11,609 bases of DNA from Janthinobacterium agaricidamnosum NBRC 102515 = DSM 9628 (GCF_000723165.1 NZ_HG322949.1:3395380-3406988), one strand, 5' to 3'; shown: positions 1-7,761, counted from the stretch's first letter. The notes: a model not told the origin generated them from the letters alone. Numbers and translations: made by a program.

Positions 1-24
1 GCCTCCCGCAGGGGAGGCTTTTTT
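1..24 (+). terminator. Rho-independent terminator-like hairpin, possibly bidirectional
   Basis: Seven base pairs (GCCTCCC at 1-7 with GGGAGGC at 12-18) enclose a four-base loop and are followed on the plus strand by six T residues (19-24) and more T-rich sequence. Read on the plus strand this is a textbook intrinsic terminator for a gene lying left of the window. On the minus strand the same hairpin sits only about nine bases beyond the tRNA CCA end and is preceded by an A run, the layout of a bidirectional terminator, so it probably also ends the tRNA-Ser transcript. The minus-strand T tract would lie outside the window and cannot be checked. Confidence 0.75.
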
Positions 25-32
25 ATTTGTTC

Positions 33-126
33 TGGCGGAGATGGTGAGATTCGAACTCACGATACAGGTTTAAGCCCATATGCTTCCTTAGCAGGGAAGT
101 GCCTTCGGCCACTCGGCCACATCTCC
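33..126 (-). tRNA. tRNA-Ser (anticodon GCU), CCA end encoded
   Basis: The reverse complement folds as a class II tRNA of 94 nt including the encoded CCA. The acceptor stem is GGAGATG with CATCTCC, followed by discriminator G and CCA (33-35). The D arm carries the usual TGGCCGAGTGG pattern. The anticodon stem CTTCC/GGAAG is perfect and its loop CTGCTAA gives anticodon GCT, which reads the serine codons AGC and AGU. A long variable arm, as expected for tRNA-Ser, and the T arm with TTCGAAT follow. The gene lies downstream of lysC in the same direction but has its own strong promoter, so it is probably transcribed independently. Confidence 0.97.
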
Positions 127-182
127 TAGCTGACTAATCAACTATGTCGTCTTTAGCAAGTTACGCTGCAGCGACGAACGTC

Positions 183-211
183 ATAATATCGATTGCCCCC
201 CCTTTGGTCAA
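183..211 (-). promoter_or_regulatory. Sigma-70-type promoter for tRNA-Ser
   Basis: On the minus strand TTGACC (206-211) and TATTAT (183-188) are separated by exactly 17 bases, each matching the consensus at five of six positions. Transcription would start near 176, giving a leader of about 50 nt before the mature tRNA 5' end at 126. The spacer contains seven consecutive G residues. The -35 region lies within an imperfect hairpin just beyond the lysC stop (CCCTT with AAGGG), so promoter and possible lysC transcript end overlap. Confidence 0.7.
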
Positions 212-237
212 GGGCAAGGGGCAAGATTTTTAAAAAT

Positions 238-717
238 TTATGCTTTTTCCAGCTCGAACGCTTTGTGCAAGGCGCGTACCGCCAGTTCCATGTACTTTTC
301 GTCGATCAAGACGGAGATCTTGATTTCCGAGGTCGAGATCATCATGATGTTGATGCCCTCTTCCGACAAGGTGCGGAACATTTGCGACGCCACGCCGACA
401 TGGCTGCGCATGCCGACGCCGACCACCGACAATTTCGACACTTTGGCGTCGCCGGTGATGCTGGCCGCGCCCAACGCTTCCTTGGTGGTGTTCAGTACGT
501 CCAGCGCGCGCGCATATTCGCCGCGCGAGACGGTGAAGGTGAAATCCGTTTTACCGTCTACCGACTGATTCTGTATGATCATGTCGACCTCGATATTGGC
601 GTCCGCCACCGGTCCCAGGATGTGGTAGGCCACGCCCGGACGGTCGGGCACGCCGAGCACGGTGATTTTGGCTTCATCGCGGTTAAACGCGATGCCGGAA
701 ATGACTGCTTGTTCCAT
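238..717 (-). CDS. lysC: Possible in-frame internal product: aspartate kinase beta subunit
   Basis: Codon 257 of lysC is an ATG (715-717), preceded eight bases upstream by GAGGAAG (726-732), a better ribosome binding site than that of the full-length start. The product, 159 residues beginning MEQAVISG, would contain only the two ACT domains. In Corynebacterium glutamicum and Bacillus subtilis a regulatory beta subunit is made from such an internal start and assembles with alpha into an alpha2-beta2 enzyme. The matching position of the methionine at the kinase/ACT boundary, plus the strong SD motif, supports the same here. Use of this start is inferred, not shown. Confidence 0.5.
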   Translation of the reverse strand: MEQAVISGIAFNRDEAKITVLGVPDRPGVAYHILGPVADANIEVDMIIQNQSVDGKTDFTFTVSRGEYARALDVLNTTKEALGAASITGDAKVSKLSVVGVGMRSHVGVASQMFRTLSEEGINIMMISTSEIKISVLIDEKYMELAVRALHKAFELEKA

Positions 718-1485
718 ATTGGTATCTTCCTCAAACGAAATCAGGGTGCCTGAATTGGCTTCGATGTCCAGCGCCAGCATCGGGTCGGTCAGCGACGACA
801 GCACCCGCGTCGGGACGCGGTAGTTGCCGGCGAATTCGACCGAACGGGTTTGCAGCACTTTGGAACCCAGCGACGCCAGTTCCAGCATTTCTTCAAAGGT
901 AATGGTCTTCAGGCGGCGCGCTTCGGACACCACCCGCGGGTCGGTGGTATACACGCCATCGACGTCGGTGAAGATCAGGCATTCGGACGCCTTCAGCGCG
1001 GCGGCGATCGCCACTGCCGAGGTATCGGAACCGCCCCGGCCCAGGGTCGAGATATTGTCGTGTTCATCGACGCCCTGGAAGCCGGTAATAATGACAATCT
1101 TTCCTGCATCCAGGTCGCGCTTGACCTTTTCATCGTCGATCGACTGGATGCGGGCCTTGGTAAAGGCGGAATCGGTTTTGATCGCGACTTGCCAGCCGGC
1201 GTAGGATACGGCTTGTTTGCCGATCGCCAGCAGCGCCATCGACAATAGGCCGACGGACACTTGTTCGCCTGTCGAGGCGATCATGTCGAGTTCACGAGGA
1301 TCGGGTTGATCCATGATTTGCTTGGCCAGTCCAATCAGGCGGTTGGTTTCGCCAGACATGGCGGATGGCACCACCACGATTTGATGCCCTGCGTCGTGCC
1401 ATTTGGCAACGCGCATGGCGACGTTCTTGATGCGGTCAGTCGAGCCCATCGACGTACCGCCGTATTTGTGGACGATTAAAGCCAT
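238..1485 (-). CDS. lysC: Aspartate kinase (alpha subunit), ACT-regulated
   Basis: This 415-residue protein is aspartate kinase, which phosphorylates L-aspartate with ATP as the first step toward lysine, threonine, methionine and diaminopimelate. The N-terminal amino acid kinase domain begins with KYGGTS (residues 7-12), and GRGGSDTSA (149-157) is the nucleotide/substrate-binding signature. The last 150 residues hold two ACT domains, the site of feedback inhibition by lysine and/or threonine. The length matches the monofunctional class, with no homoserine dehydrogenase part. The ATG start precedes MALIVHKYGG, the usual N-terminus, although no strong Shine-Dalgarno motif is visible before it. 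A second start inside the gene (717) probably makes a separate beta subunit. The gene stands 183 bp after tilS with its own promoter-like sequence and is followed by tRNA-Ser. Confidence 0.96.
   Translation of the reverse strand: MALIVHKYGGTSMGSTDRIKNVAMRVAKWHDAGHQIVVVPSAMSGETNRLIGLAKQIMDQPDPRELDMIASTGEQVSVGLLSMALLAIGKQAVSYAGWQVAIKTDSAFTKARIQSIDDEKVKRDLDAGKIVIITGFQGVDEHDNISTLGRGGSDTSAVAIAAALKASECLIFTDVDGVYTTDPRVVSEARRLKTITFEEMLELASLGSKVLQTRSVEFAGNYRVPTRVLSSLTDPMLALDIEANSGTLISFEEDTNMEQAVISGIAFNRDEAKITVLGVPDRPGVAYHILGPVADANIEVDMIIQNQSVDGKTDFTFTVSRGEYARALDVLNTTKEALGAASITGDAKVSKLSVVGVGMRSHVGVASQMFRTLSEEGINIMMISTSEIKISVLIDEKYMELAVRALHKAFELEKA
726..732 (-). promoter_or_regulatory. Internal ribosome binding site within lysC
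   Basis: GAGGAAG on the minus strand lies eight bases before the ATG at 715-717. The encoded residues (Glu-Glu-Asp around 252-254) sit in the linker between the kinase and ACT domains, where sequence is free to vary, so the purine run may be kept for translation initiation of a beta subunit. Confidence 0.45.
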
Positions 1486-1527
1486 AAGAGTGAGTTTTTC
1501 CGCTCAAGAATAAAAAAAGAGGGCTTT

Positions 1528-1556
1528 ACTCTACATGTCGCAATGCAAAATAACAA
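1528..1556 (-). promoter_or_regulatory. Candidate sigma-70 promoter for lysC
   Basis: TTGTTA (1551-1556) and TAGAGT (1528-1533) on the minus strand are 17 bases apart, inside the 183-bp AT-rich gap between tilS and lysC. Transcription would begin near 1521, leaving a leader of about 36 nt. Both hexamers match the consensus at about four of six positions. A T run downstream (minus strand, about 1511-1517) follows a weak AGAG/CTCT hairpin, which might instead act in termination of the tilS transcript. Confidence 0.4.
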
Positions 1557-1668
1557 GTCATAAAGAACATAAACACATACCGAATCGGCATAAGAAAATA
1601 ACCGGCCCGTTCAGTAAAACTTGTATAGATGACTACGAAGAAACTCGCTGGCAGGCTGGCACTGCCGG

Positions 1669-3087
1669 TTAGCGGGCGCTCCAGCGCAAGCGGATGCGCG
1701 GTACGTCCAGCGAACTGAAGTGATGACTATCCATGCCGATGCCCGCCGCAAACAACAGTTGTTGCGCCGCACACACAGTCGGCAAACGTTCGCGCTCCCA
1801 GGCGGGCACATCGCATGCCTGGTAATGGTATTTCAAGCTCTTGGTCGGACGGTTGGCCGCCGGCTTGAGCCGCTCTCCCCCCTTGCGGAAATCGATCACC
1901 AGCGCTTGCCGGCGCAGCCAGTCCGGATCCAGCCCGTTTTCACCAGCCTCGGCAATGTCGAAATGCAGTACCCCGCCATAGGCCGGAAAGGCCAGTTCCG
2001 GCTCGCCCTGCCAGGTAAACGACTGGCCGCGTTTTTCCAGGCCGGGAATATTGACATCGCTCTTGTCGCGCATGCCGGGCAAATCGTCCAGTTTCGGCGC
2101 CAGGTATAAACGGTCGCGGTGGCGCCGCACATGGCAATCCGGATGCGTCACCAGCAATTGTGCATCGGGCCGCGCTTCCAGCAATTGCCCCAGCATCTCG
2201 ACCAGCCAGGCGGTCGACGGCATGCGTAAATTACGCGTGCCGAACCAGTGGCGCAGCAAGTTGTAGCAACGGTCCTGGCTCAAGGTACGCAGCTTGGCCA
2301 GGTCGATGCAATCGCCGTCCAGGCACAGGGCCAGGTCCTGCGTGGCGAGCTCGGCCAGCAGGCGCTGGGCCGACTGGGCGTGCTGGGCGCTGCGCGCGAA
2401 GCGCTCCTGGAAGCCGGGAAAGGCCAGCGCCAGCGCCGGCATTACCTTGTGCCGCAAGGCATTCCTGGCGAAGCGGATATCGTCGTTCGATTCATCGTCG
2501 ATATGGGTAATGCCATGCCGCTCGACATACTCTGCCAATTGCTTGCGCGATACCGGCAACAGCGGCCGCACCATCACCAGTGCGGTATTGCCCAGCAAAT
2601 CGGGCGCGGTATTGGCGGCGTCCATGCCGGACAGGCCGGCCGTGCCGGAGCCGCGCAGCAATTGCAGCAGCACGGTTTCGGCCTGGTCATCCTGATGGTG
2701 CGCGGTCAGCAGCAACGGCGCCTGATGTTCGCGGCACAAGGCGCCCAGCGCCGCATAACGCACCTTGCGGGCGGCCTCTTCGGTACCGGTCCTGGCGTTT
2801 TTTTCAACAGTGACGCGACGCGCCTCGAACGTCACGCCGAGCGCGGCGCACGCGGCCGCGCAATGGTCGAGCCACGCATCGGCGTGCCGGCTGATGCCGT
2901 GGTGAATGTGGAACGCGAATAAGGTCACGCCCTGCTGTTGCGCCCAGGCATGCGCCAGATGCAGCAGCGCGGAAGAGTCGAGCCCGCCGCTGAGGGCAAT
3001 CGCGACGCGCCCGCCGCTGCTTGGGCCGCAAGCCGCCATGGCCGACGCAAAAGTCTCCGGCAAGCCGCCGGTGTGTTGCTTTTTCAA
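1669..3087 (-). CDS. tilS: tRNA(Ile)-lysidine synthase
   Basis: TilS uses ATP and lysine to convert the wobble cytidine of the CAU-anticodon tRNA-Ile to lysidine, so that it reads AUA and is charged with isoleucine. The N-type ATP pyrophosphatase domain shows the PP-loop SGGLDSS (residues 33-39 from the start used here), then HHQDDQAETVLLQLLRGSG, typical of the family. A middle TilS domain and the C-terminal substrate-binding domain (FRKGGERLKP onward) are present. At 472 residues it is somewhat longer than E. coli TilS. The reading frame extends to a GTG at 3108 without any SD before it. The TTG at 3085-3087 has GGAG (3095-3098) seven bases upstream and gives the N-terminus MKKQHTGG, so I chose it. 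It follows accA by 33 bp and is probably cotranscribed. A weak GGCAG/CTGCC hairpin (1650-1666) follows the stop. Confidence 0.94.
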   Translation of the reverse strand: MKKQHTGGLPETFASAMAACGPSSGGRVAIALSGGLDSSALLHLAHAWAQQQGVTLFAFHIHHGISRHADAWLDHCAAACAALGVTFEARRVTVEKNARTGTEEAARKVRYAALGALCREHQAPLLLTAHHQDDQAETVLLQLLRGSGTAGLSGMDAANTAPDLLGNTALVMVRPLLPVSRKQLAEYVERHGITHIDDESNDDIRFARNALRHKVMPALALAFPGFQERFARSAQHAQSAQRLLAELATQDLALCLDGDCIDLAKLRTLSQDRCYNLLRHWFGTRNLRMPSTAWLVEMLGQLLEARPDAQLLVTHPDCHVRRHRDRLYLAPKLDDLPGMRDKSDVNIPGLEKRGQSFTWQGEPELAFPAYGGVLHFDIAEAGENGLDPDWLRRQALVIDFRKGGERLKPAANRPTKSLKYHYQACDVPAWERERLPTVCAAQQLLFAAGIGMDSHHFSSLDVPRIRLRWSAR

Positions 3088-3120
3088 AACGATACTCCAA
3101 ATTGGCACCAGCGGCGACGC

Positions 3121-4095
3121 TTATTCGGTCGGGGTGGTTTCCTTGAATTTGCCGTAGGCCATCAGTTTTTCGTGGCGGGCTTGCAGCAGGTCTTTGGTTT
3201 TCATGCCGTGGAATTGGCGCAGCGAATCGGCCAGCGCGCGCTTCAGCAGCGTCGCCATCTGTTTCGGATCGCGGTGGGCGCCGCCCAGCGGTTCGTTGAT
3301 GATCTTGTCGATCAGGCCGATCGCTTTCAGGCGGTGCGCGGTCAGGCCCAGCGCTTCGGCCGCATCGGCGGCGCGTTCGGCGCTCTTCCACAAAATCGAC
3401 GCGCACCCTTCCGGCGAGATCACGGCGTAGGTCGAGTATTGCAGCATCAGCACGGCGTCGCCGACGGCAATCGCCAGCGCGCCGCCGGAACCGCCTTCGC
3501 CGATAATGGTGGCGATCAGCGGCACTTTCAGTTCCGCCATCACGTACAGGTTGTGGCCGATCGCTTCGGACTGGCCGCGCTCTTCGGCGTCGATGCCGGG
3601 GAAGGCGCCCGGGGTGTCGACAAAGGTAAAGATCGGCAAGCCGAATTTTTCAGCGACTTTCATCAGGCGCATCGCCTTGCGATACCCTTCCGGCTTCGAC
3701 ATGCCGAAGTTGCGCATCGCGCGTTCCTTGGTGTCGCGCCCTTTTTGATGGCCGATCACCATGCATGGCTGGCCGTTAAAACGGGCCAGGCCGCCGACGA
3801 TCGACAAATCGTCCGCATAACTGCGGTCGCCATGCAATTCGTGGAAATCGGTAAAGATTTCGTTCACGTAATCCATGGTGTACGGGCGTTGCGGGTGGCG
3901 CGCGATTTGCGCAACTTGCCATGGCGTCAACTTGGCGTAGATATCCTTGGTCAGTTGCTGGCTCTTCTTGGCCAGGCGGTCGATCTCTTCGGAGATGTCG
4001 ACGGCCGAATCGTCCTGCACGAAACGCAACTCTTCAATCTTGGAATCGAGTTCCGCGATCGGTTGCTCAAAATTGAGGAAAGTCGTTTTAATCAT
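3121..4095 (-). CDS. accA: Acetyl-CoA carboxylase carboxyltransferase, subunit alpha
   Basis: AccA pairs with AccD to form the carboxyltransferase that moves the carboxyl group from biotin on AccB to acetyl-CoA, giving malonyl-CoA for fatty acid synthesis in the cytoplasm. The 324 residues are close to the 319 of E. coli. After a helical N-terminal segment comes the crotonase-fold core: [18 protein letters not shown] (115-132), [16 protein letters not shown] (160-175) and the oxyanion-type glycine segment [15 protein letters not shown] (199-213), followed by [12 protein letters not shown] (227-238). The ATG start is set by GGAGG (4100-4104), four bases upstream. It is followed closely by tilS and preceded by the glycosylase gene after 121 bp; all read in one direction. 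No accD is in the window, as is usual where the two subunits are encoded apart. Confidence 0.97.
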   Translation of the reverse strand: MIKTTFLNFEQPIAELDSKIEELRFVQDDSAVDISEEIDRLAKKSQQLTKDIYAKLTPWQVAQIARHPQRPYTMDYVNEIFTDFHELHGDRSYADDLSIVGGLARFNGQPCMVIGHQKGRDTKERAMRNFGMSKPEGYRKAMRLMKVAEKFGLPIFTFVDTPGAFPGIDAEERGQSEAIGHNLYVMAELKVPLIATIIGEGGSGGALAIAVGDAVLMLQYSTYAVISPEGCASILWKSAERAADAAEALGLTAHRLKAIGLIDKIINEPLGGAHRDPKQMATLLKRALADSLRQFHGMKTKDLLQARHEKLMAYGKFKETTPTE

Positions 4096-4170
4096 TGTAC
4101 CTCCAGGTTATTACGGTCACGCCCTCGGCCGCGGCGGTGCACCGCGCGGCGGCCGGGGCCGCGATATGCG

Positions 4171-4194
4171 TGTTCTTGACTACTGTTCTTGACT
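4171..4194. repeat. Tandem 11-bp direct repeat between accA and the glycosylase gene
   Basis: TGTTCTTGACT occurs at 4171-4181 and again at 4184-4194, separated by AC, a 13-bp period. It lies 75-100 bp upstream of the accA start on the accA template side. It could be a duplicated protein-binding site or a chance slippage duplication; nothing else in the sequence decides this. Confidence 0.6.
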
Positions 4195-4216
4195 GCTCTA
4201 AGGCGTCGAATTTTCG

Positions 4217-4909
4217 TTATTCTACCGTACCGGCCTGCGCCGGCGCCACCGGAGCAGGGTCCAGGCTGCGCCACAGATACCAGGTCGCGACAGTGCGCCA
4301 CGGTTCCCAATTGGCCGATACTTCGCGCGCATCGCTGCGCGACACCGGTTCGCCCGAAAAATAATTGACGCTGATGCCCTGGATCAAACCGGGGTCATCG
4401 AGCGGCAATACGTTCGGCCGCAGCAGATTAAATATCAGAAACATCTCCGCTGTCCAGCGTCCGATGCCGCGAATCTGCACCAGCTCGGCGATGACGGCTT
4501 CGTCATCCATCTGGTCCCATTGGTTCGCATGCACGCGCTTGGCCTTGAAATGGTCGGCCAGGTCGAGGATGTATTCGGTCTTGCGCTTGGATAAGCCACA
4601 GGCCGACAATTGCTCGGCGCCCGCCTTGATCACCTGCCCCGGCGTGCATTTCGGACACGCCAGCAACAGTTTGCGCCACGCGGCGTCGGCCGCCTTCGGC
4701 GTGATTTGCTGCCCGACCAGCGAGCGCGCCAAGGTTGCAAACGGGTCGCCATGGCCGACCAGGTGCAGGTCGCCAAATTGCGGGATCAGTTTTTTCATGA
4801 TGCGGTCGCGCTTCATCAGCTCGATCTTCGCCTCTTCCCAGTACGGCGGCACCTGGATCACCGGCGCCGACGCTGGAACTTCCCCGTTTTCCCTGGTGGT
4901 CGGCATCAT
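4217..4909 (-). CDS. DNA-3-methyladenine glycosylase, HhH-GPD (AlkA-type) family
   Basis: A 230-residue base-excision repair glycosylase of the helix-hairpin-helix GPD superfamily, expected to remove 3-methyladenine and related alkylated bases. SLVGQQIT (63-70) is the start of the GPD core. The helix-hairpin-helix is [18 protein letters not shown] (143-160), and LPLDDPG (168-174) follows, with Asp172 aligning with the catalytic aspartate; family members more often have Leu where Pro173 stands. The four-cysteine iron-sulfur cluster of EndoIII/MutY is absent, which favours the AlkA-like branch. The start overlaps the cysS stop as ATGATG/TGA (4906-4909), so translation is probably coupled to cysS; the second ATG is an equally possible start. 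The C-terminal tail after residue 216 ([10 protein letters not shown]) is low-complexity and likely disordered. The exact substrate range cannot be read from sequence. Confidence 0.88.
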   Translation of the reverse strand: MMPTTRENGEVPASAPVIQVPPYWEEAKIELMKRDRIMKKLIPQFGDLHLVGHGDPFATLARSLVGQQITPKAADAAWRKLLLACPKCTPGQVIKAGAEQLSACGLSKRKTEYILDLADHFKAKRVHANQWDQMDDEAVIAELVQIRGIGRWTAEMFLIFNLLRPNVLPLDDPGLIQGISVNYFSGEPVSRSDAREVSANWEPWRTVATWYLWRSLDPAPVAPAQAGTVE

Positions 4910-6297
4910 GCGCGGCGCCAGTTGGTCGAGCCGTCCGGTTTGTCTTCCAGGATGATACCGGCCGCCAGCAAATCGGCGCGGATCTGGTCCGACAAGGCAA
5001 AGTCGCGCGCTTTCTTGGCCGCGCTGCGCGCCGCGATGGCGGCGTCGATATCGGTTGCGCCGTCAGCCGCCTCGGCGCCGGCCGGCGCTTGCAGGAATTG
5101 CTGGGGCGTGCGCTCCAGCAAGCCCAATACGCCAGCCAGGCCCTTCAATTGACGCGCCAGGGTCGCCGACTTGGTCTTGTTGACTTCGGTCGCCAGGTCG
5201 AACAGCACGGCCAGCGCCAGCGGGGTATTAAAATCGTCGTCCATCGCTTCGGCGAAACGCACCGCGTGCGCTTCGTTCCAGTCGATGCCGCCGGCTTCCA
5301 CGCTCACCTCGGCCAGCGCCGTATACAAACGGGTCAGCGCGACGCGGGCGTCGTCCAGGTGCACGTCGGAATAATTCAACGGGCTGCGGTAGTGGGCGCG
5401 CAAGATAAAGAAGCGCACCACTTCGGCGTCGAATTTTTGCAGCACTTCGCGGATCGTGAAGAAATTGCCCAGCGATTTGGACATTTTTTCATTGTCCAGG
5501 CGCACGAAGCCATTATGGATCCAGTAGTTGACGCTGGTGTGGCCGAACGCGCCTTCCGATTGGGCAATCTCGTTTTCATGGTGCGGGAATTGCAGATCGG
5601 CGCCACCGCCATGGATGTCGAATTGTTCGCCCAGCAAGGCGCACGACATGGCCGAGCATTCGATATGCCAGCCCGGCCGGCCGGAACCCCACCTGGAATC
5701 CCATTTGACTTCGGCCGGCTCCGATTCCTTCGACGATTTCCACAACACGAAATCGAGCGGATCGCGCTTGCCGGTGTTGACGTCGACCCGTTCGCCGGCG
5801 CGCAAGTCGTCCAGCGACTTGCCCGACAAGCGGCCATAATTGGGGAAATTGCGCACCGCATAATTGACGTCGCCGTCCAGCCCCTGATAGGCCAGGCCGT
5901 TCTGCTCCAGTTTTTCAATCAGGCTCAGCATTTGCGGCACGTACTCGGTGGCGCGCGGCGTGTGGTCCGGCGCCAGGATGCCCAGCGCGCCGGTATCTTC
6001 ATCCATGTAGCGCGTAAAACGCGACGTCAGCTGCGAAATCGTTTCGCCGTTCTCGACCGCGCGCTTGATGATCTTGTCATCGATGTCGGTAATATTGCGC
6101 ACATAGGTGACCTCCAGGCCGGACGCCTTCAACCAGCGGTAGATGACGTCGAACGCCATCATCATGCGCGCATGGCCGATGTGGCAATAGTCGTAGATGG
6201 TCATGCCGCATACATACATGCGCGCCTTGCCCGCTTCCATCGGAACGAAAGTCTGCTTCTCGCGTGCCAGCGTATTGTAAATCTTTAGATTGCTCAT
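4906..6297 (-). CDS. cysS: Cysteinyl-tRNA synthetase
   Basis: CysRS charges tRNA-Cys with cysteine in a zinc-dependent class I reaction. The protein is 463 residues (E. coli 461). The class I signature HIGH is at 39-42 and KMSKS at 271-275. The zinc ligands expected from the E. coli enzyme are all present: Cys30, Cys214, His239 and Glu243. The frame is open to an upstream codon at 6357, but the 20 extra residues are unlike the family and the ATG at 6295-6297 gives the usual N-terminus [10 protein letters not shown], so I chose that start; the SD before it is weak. It heads the minus-strand group with the glycosylase gene overlapping its stop, and diverges from ppiA across about 280 bp. Confidence 0.96.
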   Translation of the reverse strand: MSNLKIYNTLAREKQTFVPMEAGKARMYVCGMTIYDYCHIGHARMMMAFDVIYRWLKASGLEVTYVRNITDIDDKIIKRAVENGETISQLTSRFTRYMDEDTGALGILAPDHTPRATEYVPQMLSLIEKLEQNGLAYQGLDGDVNYAVRNFPNYGRLSGKSLDDLRAGERVDVNTGKRDPLDFVLWKSSKESEPAEVKWDSRWGSGRPGWHIECSAMSCALLGEQFDIHGGGADLQFPHHENEIAQSEGAFGHTSVNYWIHNGFVRLDNEKMSKSLGNFFTIREVLQKFDAEVVRFFILRAHYRSPLNYSDVHLDDARVALTRLYTALAEVSVEAGGIDWNEAHAVRFAEAMDDDFNTPLALAVLFDLATEVNKTKSATLARQLKGLAGVLGLLERTPQQFLQAPAGAEAADGATDIDAAIAARSAAKKARDFALSDQIRADLLAAGIILEDKPDGSTNWRRA

Positions 6298-6457
6298 CTT
6301 GTTCTTGCAGGTATAGCGGGCGCCAGTCCGGGCAACACGAAGGGCAGGCGCCGACACTTGGGCGCGGTGCCAAAATCCCTGCGTTTGCTGCGAGACTGTC
6401 GAACCCTCTGTATTGTTCTTCTTTGTTAGAATGGGGACGTCAAGATCAAGTATAACA

Positions 6458-6487
6458 TTGATAAAAACCAGACTGGCCTGATATAGC
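6458..6487 (+). promoter_or_regulatory. Candidate sigma-70 promoter for ppiA
   Basis: TTGATA (6458-6463, five of six matches) and TATAGC (6482-6487, four of six) lie 18 bases apart, giving a start near 6494 and a leader of about 87 nt to the ppiA ATG. On the opposite strand the same spot contains TATACT, a possible -10 element for cysS, so the two divergent promoters may overlap. I could not find a convincing -35 partner for the cysS side. Confidence 0.4.
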
Positions 6488-6519
6488 TGAGGTTTTTATG
6501 ATGTGCGACCAAGTTTAGC

Positions 6520-6536
6520 AGTACAGCCCTTGTACT
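6520..6536. repeat. Perfect 6-bp inverted repeat in the ppiA leader
   Basis: AGTACA (6520-6525) and TGTACT (6531-6536) are exact reverse complements around a five-base spacer, GCCCT. It lies within the predicted leader, between the candidate promoter and the ppiA ribosome binding site. It could be an operator half-site pair or a small RNA hairpin; no T run follows, so it is not an intrinsic terminator. Confidence 0.4.
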
Positions 6537-6580
6537 TTCCTTGCCATAAAGAAACCAACACAACAATTAAGGAAGCAATA

Positions 6581-7210
6581 ATGCAAGAAACCACTTTGCG
6601 CGGCCCTTCTTTCTTCAGCAAATTCATGGCCCTGTTCGCCGGCGTCGCCCTCAGCGGCGCGGTGCTGGCCGCCGATGCGGCGCCGAAAGCGCCACCGCAA
6701 GTCACCTTGAAAACCAGCATGGGTCTCATCGTGCTGGAGCTGGACCAGGAAAAAGCGCCGAAGAGCGTGGCCAATTTTCTGCAATACGTTAAAAGCGGCT
6801 ATTACAAGGGCACCATTTTCCACCGCGTCATCGACGGCTTCATGATACAGGGCGGCGGCATGGACAAGAACATGAAGCAGAAAACCACCGGCAAGCCGGT
6901 GCAGAACGAAGCCCAGAACGGCTTGCAAAACGTACAGTACAGCGTGGCGATGGCGCGCACCGCCGACCCGCATTCGGCGACCTCGCAATTCTTTATCAAC
7001 GTCAACGACAATGCCTTCCTCGACTACCCGGGCCGCGACGGTTTCGGCTACACGGTGTTTGGCAAAGTGATCAGCGGCATGGACGTGGTCGACAAGATCA
7101 AGGGCGTGCCGGTGGCCGACAAGAATGGCCAGGAAAACGTGCCGGTGACGCCAATCGTGATCGAAGCGGCCACATTAGTGCCGGCATCGGCCCACAAAAC
7201 TGTAAAATAA
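6581..7210 (+). CDS. ppiA: Exported cyclophilin-type peptidyl-prolyl cis-trans isomerase
   Basis: A 209-residue cyclophilin that speeds cis-trans isomerisation of prolyl bonds, expected in the periplasm. Residues 1-30 form a signal peptide: basic residues at 7 and 14, a hydrophobic run (FMALFAGVALSGAVLA) and cleavage likely after VLA at 30. The cyclophilin core contains IFHRVIDGFMIQGGG (79-93) with the catalytic arginine Arg82, and SQFFIN (135-140). The frame opens earlier, at 6503, but the ATG at 6581 is preceded by AAGGAAG (6569-6575) and gives a sensible signal peptide. It is followed after 59 bp by its cytoplasmic paralogue, ppiB, with a hairpin between. Confidence 0.93.
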   Translation: MQETTLRGPSFFSKFMALFAGVALSGAVLAADAAPKAPPQVTLKTSMGLIVLELDQEKAPKSVANFLQYVKSGYYKGTIFHRVIDGFMIQGGGMDKNMKQKTTGKPVQNEAQNGLQNVQYSVAMARTADPHSATSQFFINVNDNAFLDYPGRDGFGYTVFGKVISGMDVVDKIKGVPVADKNGQENVPVTPIVIEAATLVPASAHKTVK

Positions 7211-7216
7211 CGCTTT

Positions 7217-7236
7217 GGCCCTGCCATGGCGGGGCC
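7217..7236 (+). terminator. GC-rich hairpin between ppiA and ppiB, possible terminator or attenuator
   Basis: GGCCCTGC and GCGGGGCC pair over eight positions (one G-T) around the loop CATG, seven bases after the ppiA stop. The following sequence is T-rich but interrupted (GATTCTTAAATTCTTT), so termination is probably partial at best. It could instead protect the ppiA message end, setting different levels for the two isomerases. Confidence 0.45.
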
Positions 7237-7269
7237 GATTCTTAAATTCTTTACCTTCTAGGATCCATC

Positions 7270-7761
7270 ATGACCGCTGTTATCATCACCACCAACCTGG
7301 GCAAGTTCACCGCTGAGCTGGACGCTGAAAAAGCGCCGAAAACGGTTGCCAACTTCCTGTCGTACATGACCGCAGGTCACTACAGCAACACCATTTTCCA
7401 TCGCGTCATCGACGGCTTCATGATCCAGGGCGGCGGCTTCGAGCCAGGCATGAAGCAAAAACCAGCCGATGCGACGGTCGAAAACGAAGCCAAGAACGGC
7501 TTGAAAAACGAGCCGTACACGCTGGCCATGGCACGCACCTCGGACCCGCACTCGGCGTCGGCGCAATTCTTCATCAACGTCAAGAACAACGGTTTCCTCG
7601 ACTACCCAGGCCAGGACGGCTTCGGTTATGCCGTGTTCGGTAAAGTTACCGAAGGCAAAGAAGTGGTCGATGCGATCCGCGCCGTCAAAACCTCGCGCGC
7701 CGGCATGTTCGCCGATGTGCCGGTGAGCGACGTGATCATCGAAAAAATCGAAGCGGTTTAA
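7270..7761 (+). CDS. ppiB: Cytoplasmic cyclophilin-type peptidyl-prolyl cis-trans isomerase
   Basis: A 163-residue single-domain cyclophilin without signal peptide, matching the length of E. coli PpiB (164). The active-site segment IFHRVIDGFMIQGGG (42-56) carries Arg45, and AQFFIN (98-103) is the second conserved motif. An AGGA motif at about 7260 lies six bases before the ATG. The protein is clearly paralogous to the ppiA product upstream: both share the active-site segment and the DYPG.DGFGY segment. The pair thus looks like a tandem duplication, with one copy having a signal peptide. lpxH follows after 94 bp in the same direction. Confidence 0.95.
   Translation: MTAVIITTNLGKFTAELDAEKAPKTVANFLSYMTAGHYSNTIFHRVIDGFMIQGGGFEPGMKQKPADATVENEAKNGLKNEPYTLAMARTSDPHSASAQFFINVKNNGFLDYPGQDGFGYAVFGKVTEGKEVVDAIRAVKTSRAGMFADVPVSDVIIEKIEAV

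Noticed and set aside
193..1479. Several plus-strand open frames (186, 126, 132 and 72 aa) across the lysC region
   Set aside because: They lie antisense to an unmistakable lysC, lack ribosome binding sites, and are shadow frames expected in G+C-rich coding DNA.
2938..4179. 413-codon plus-strand open frame across tilS and accA
   Set aside because: Fully antisense to two well-conserved genes; its composition (many His, Arg, Gln, Phe) is typical of the reverse-strand shadow of real genes.
5089..6288. 399-codon plus-strand open frame opposite cysS
   Set aside because: Antisense to cysS, which has all class I motifs and zinc ligands; no SD and no recognisable domain.
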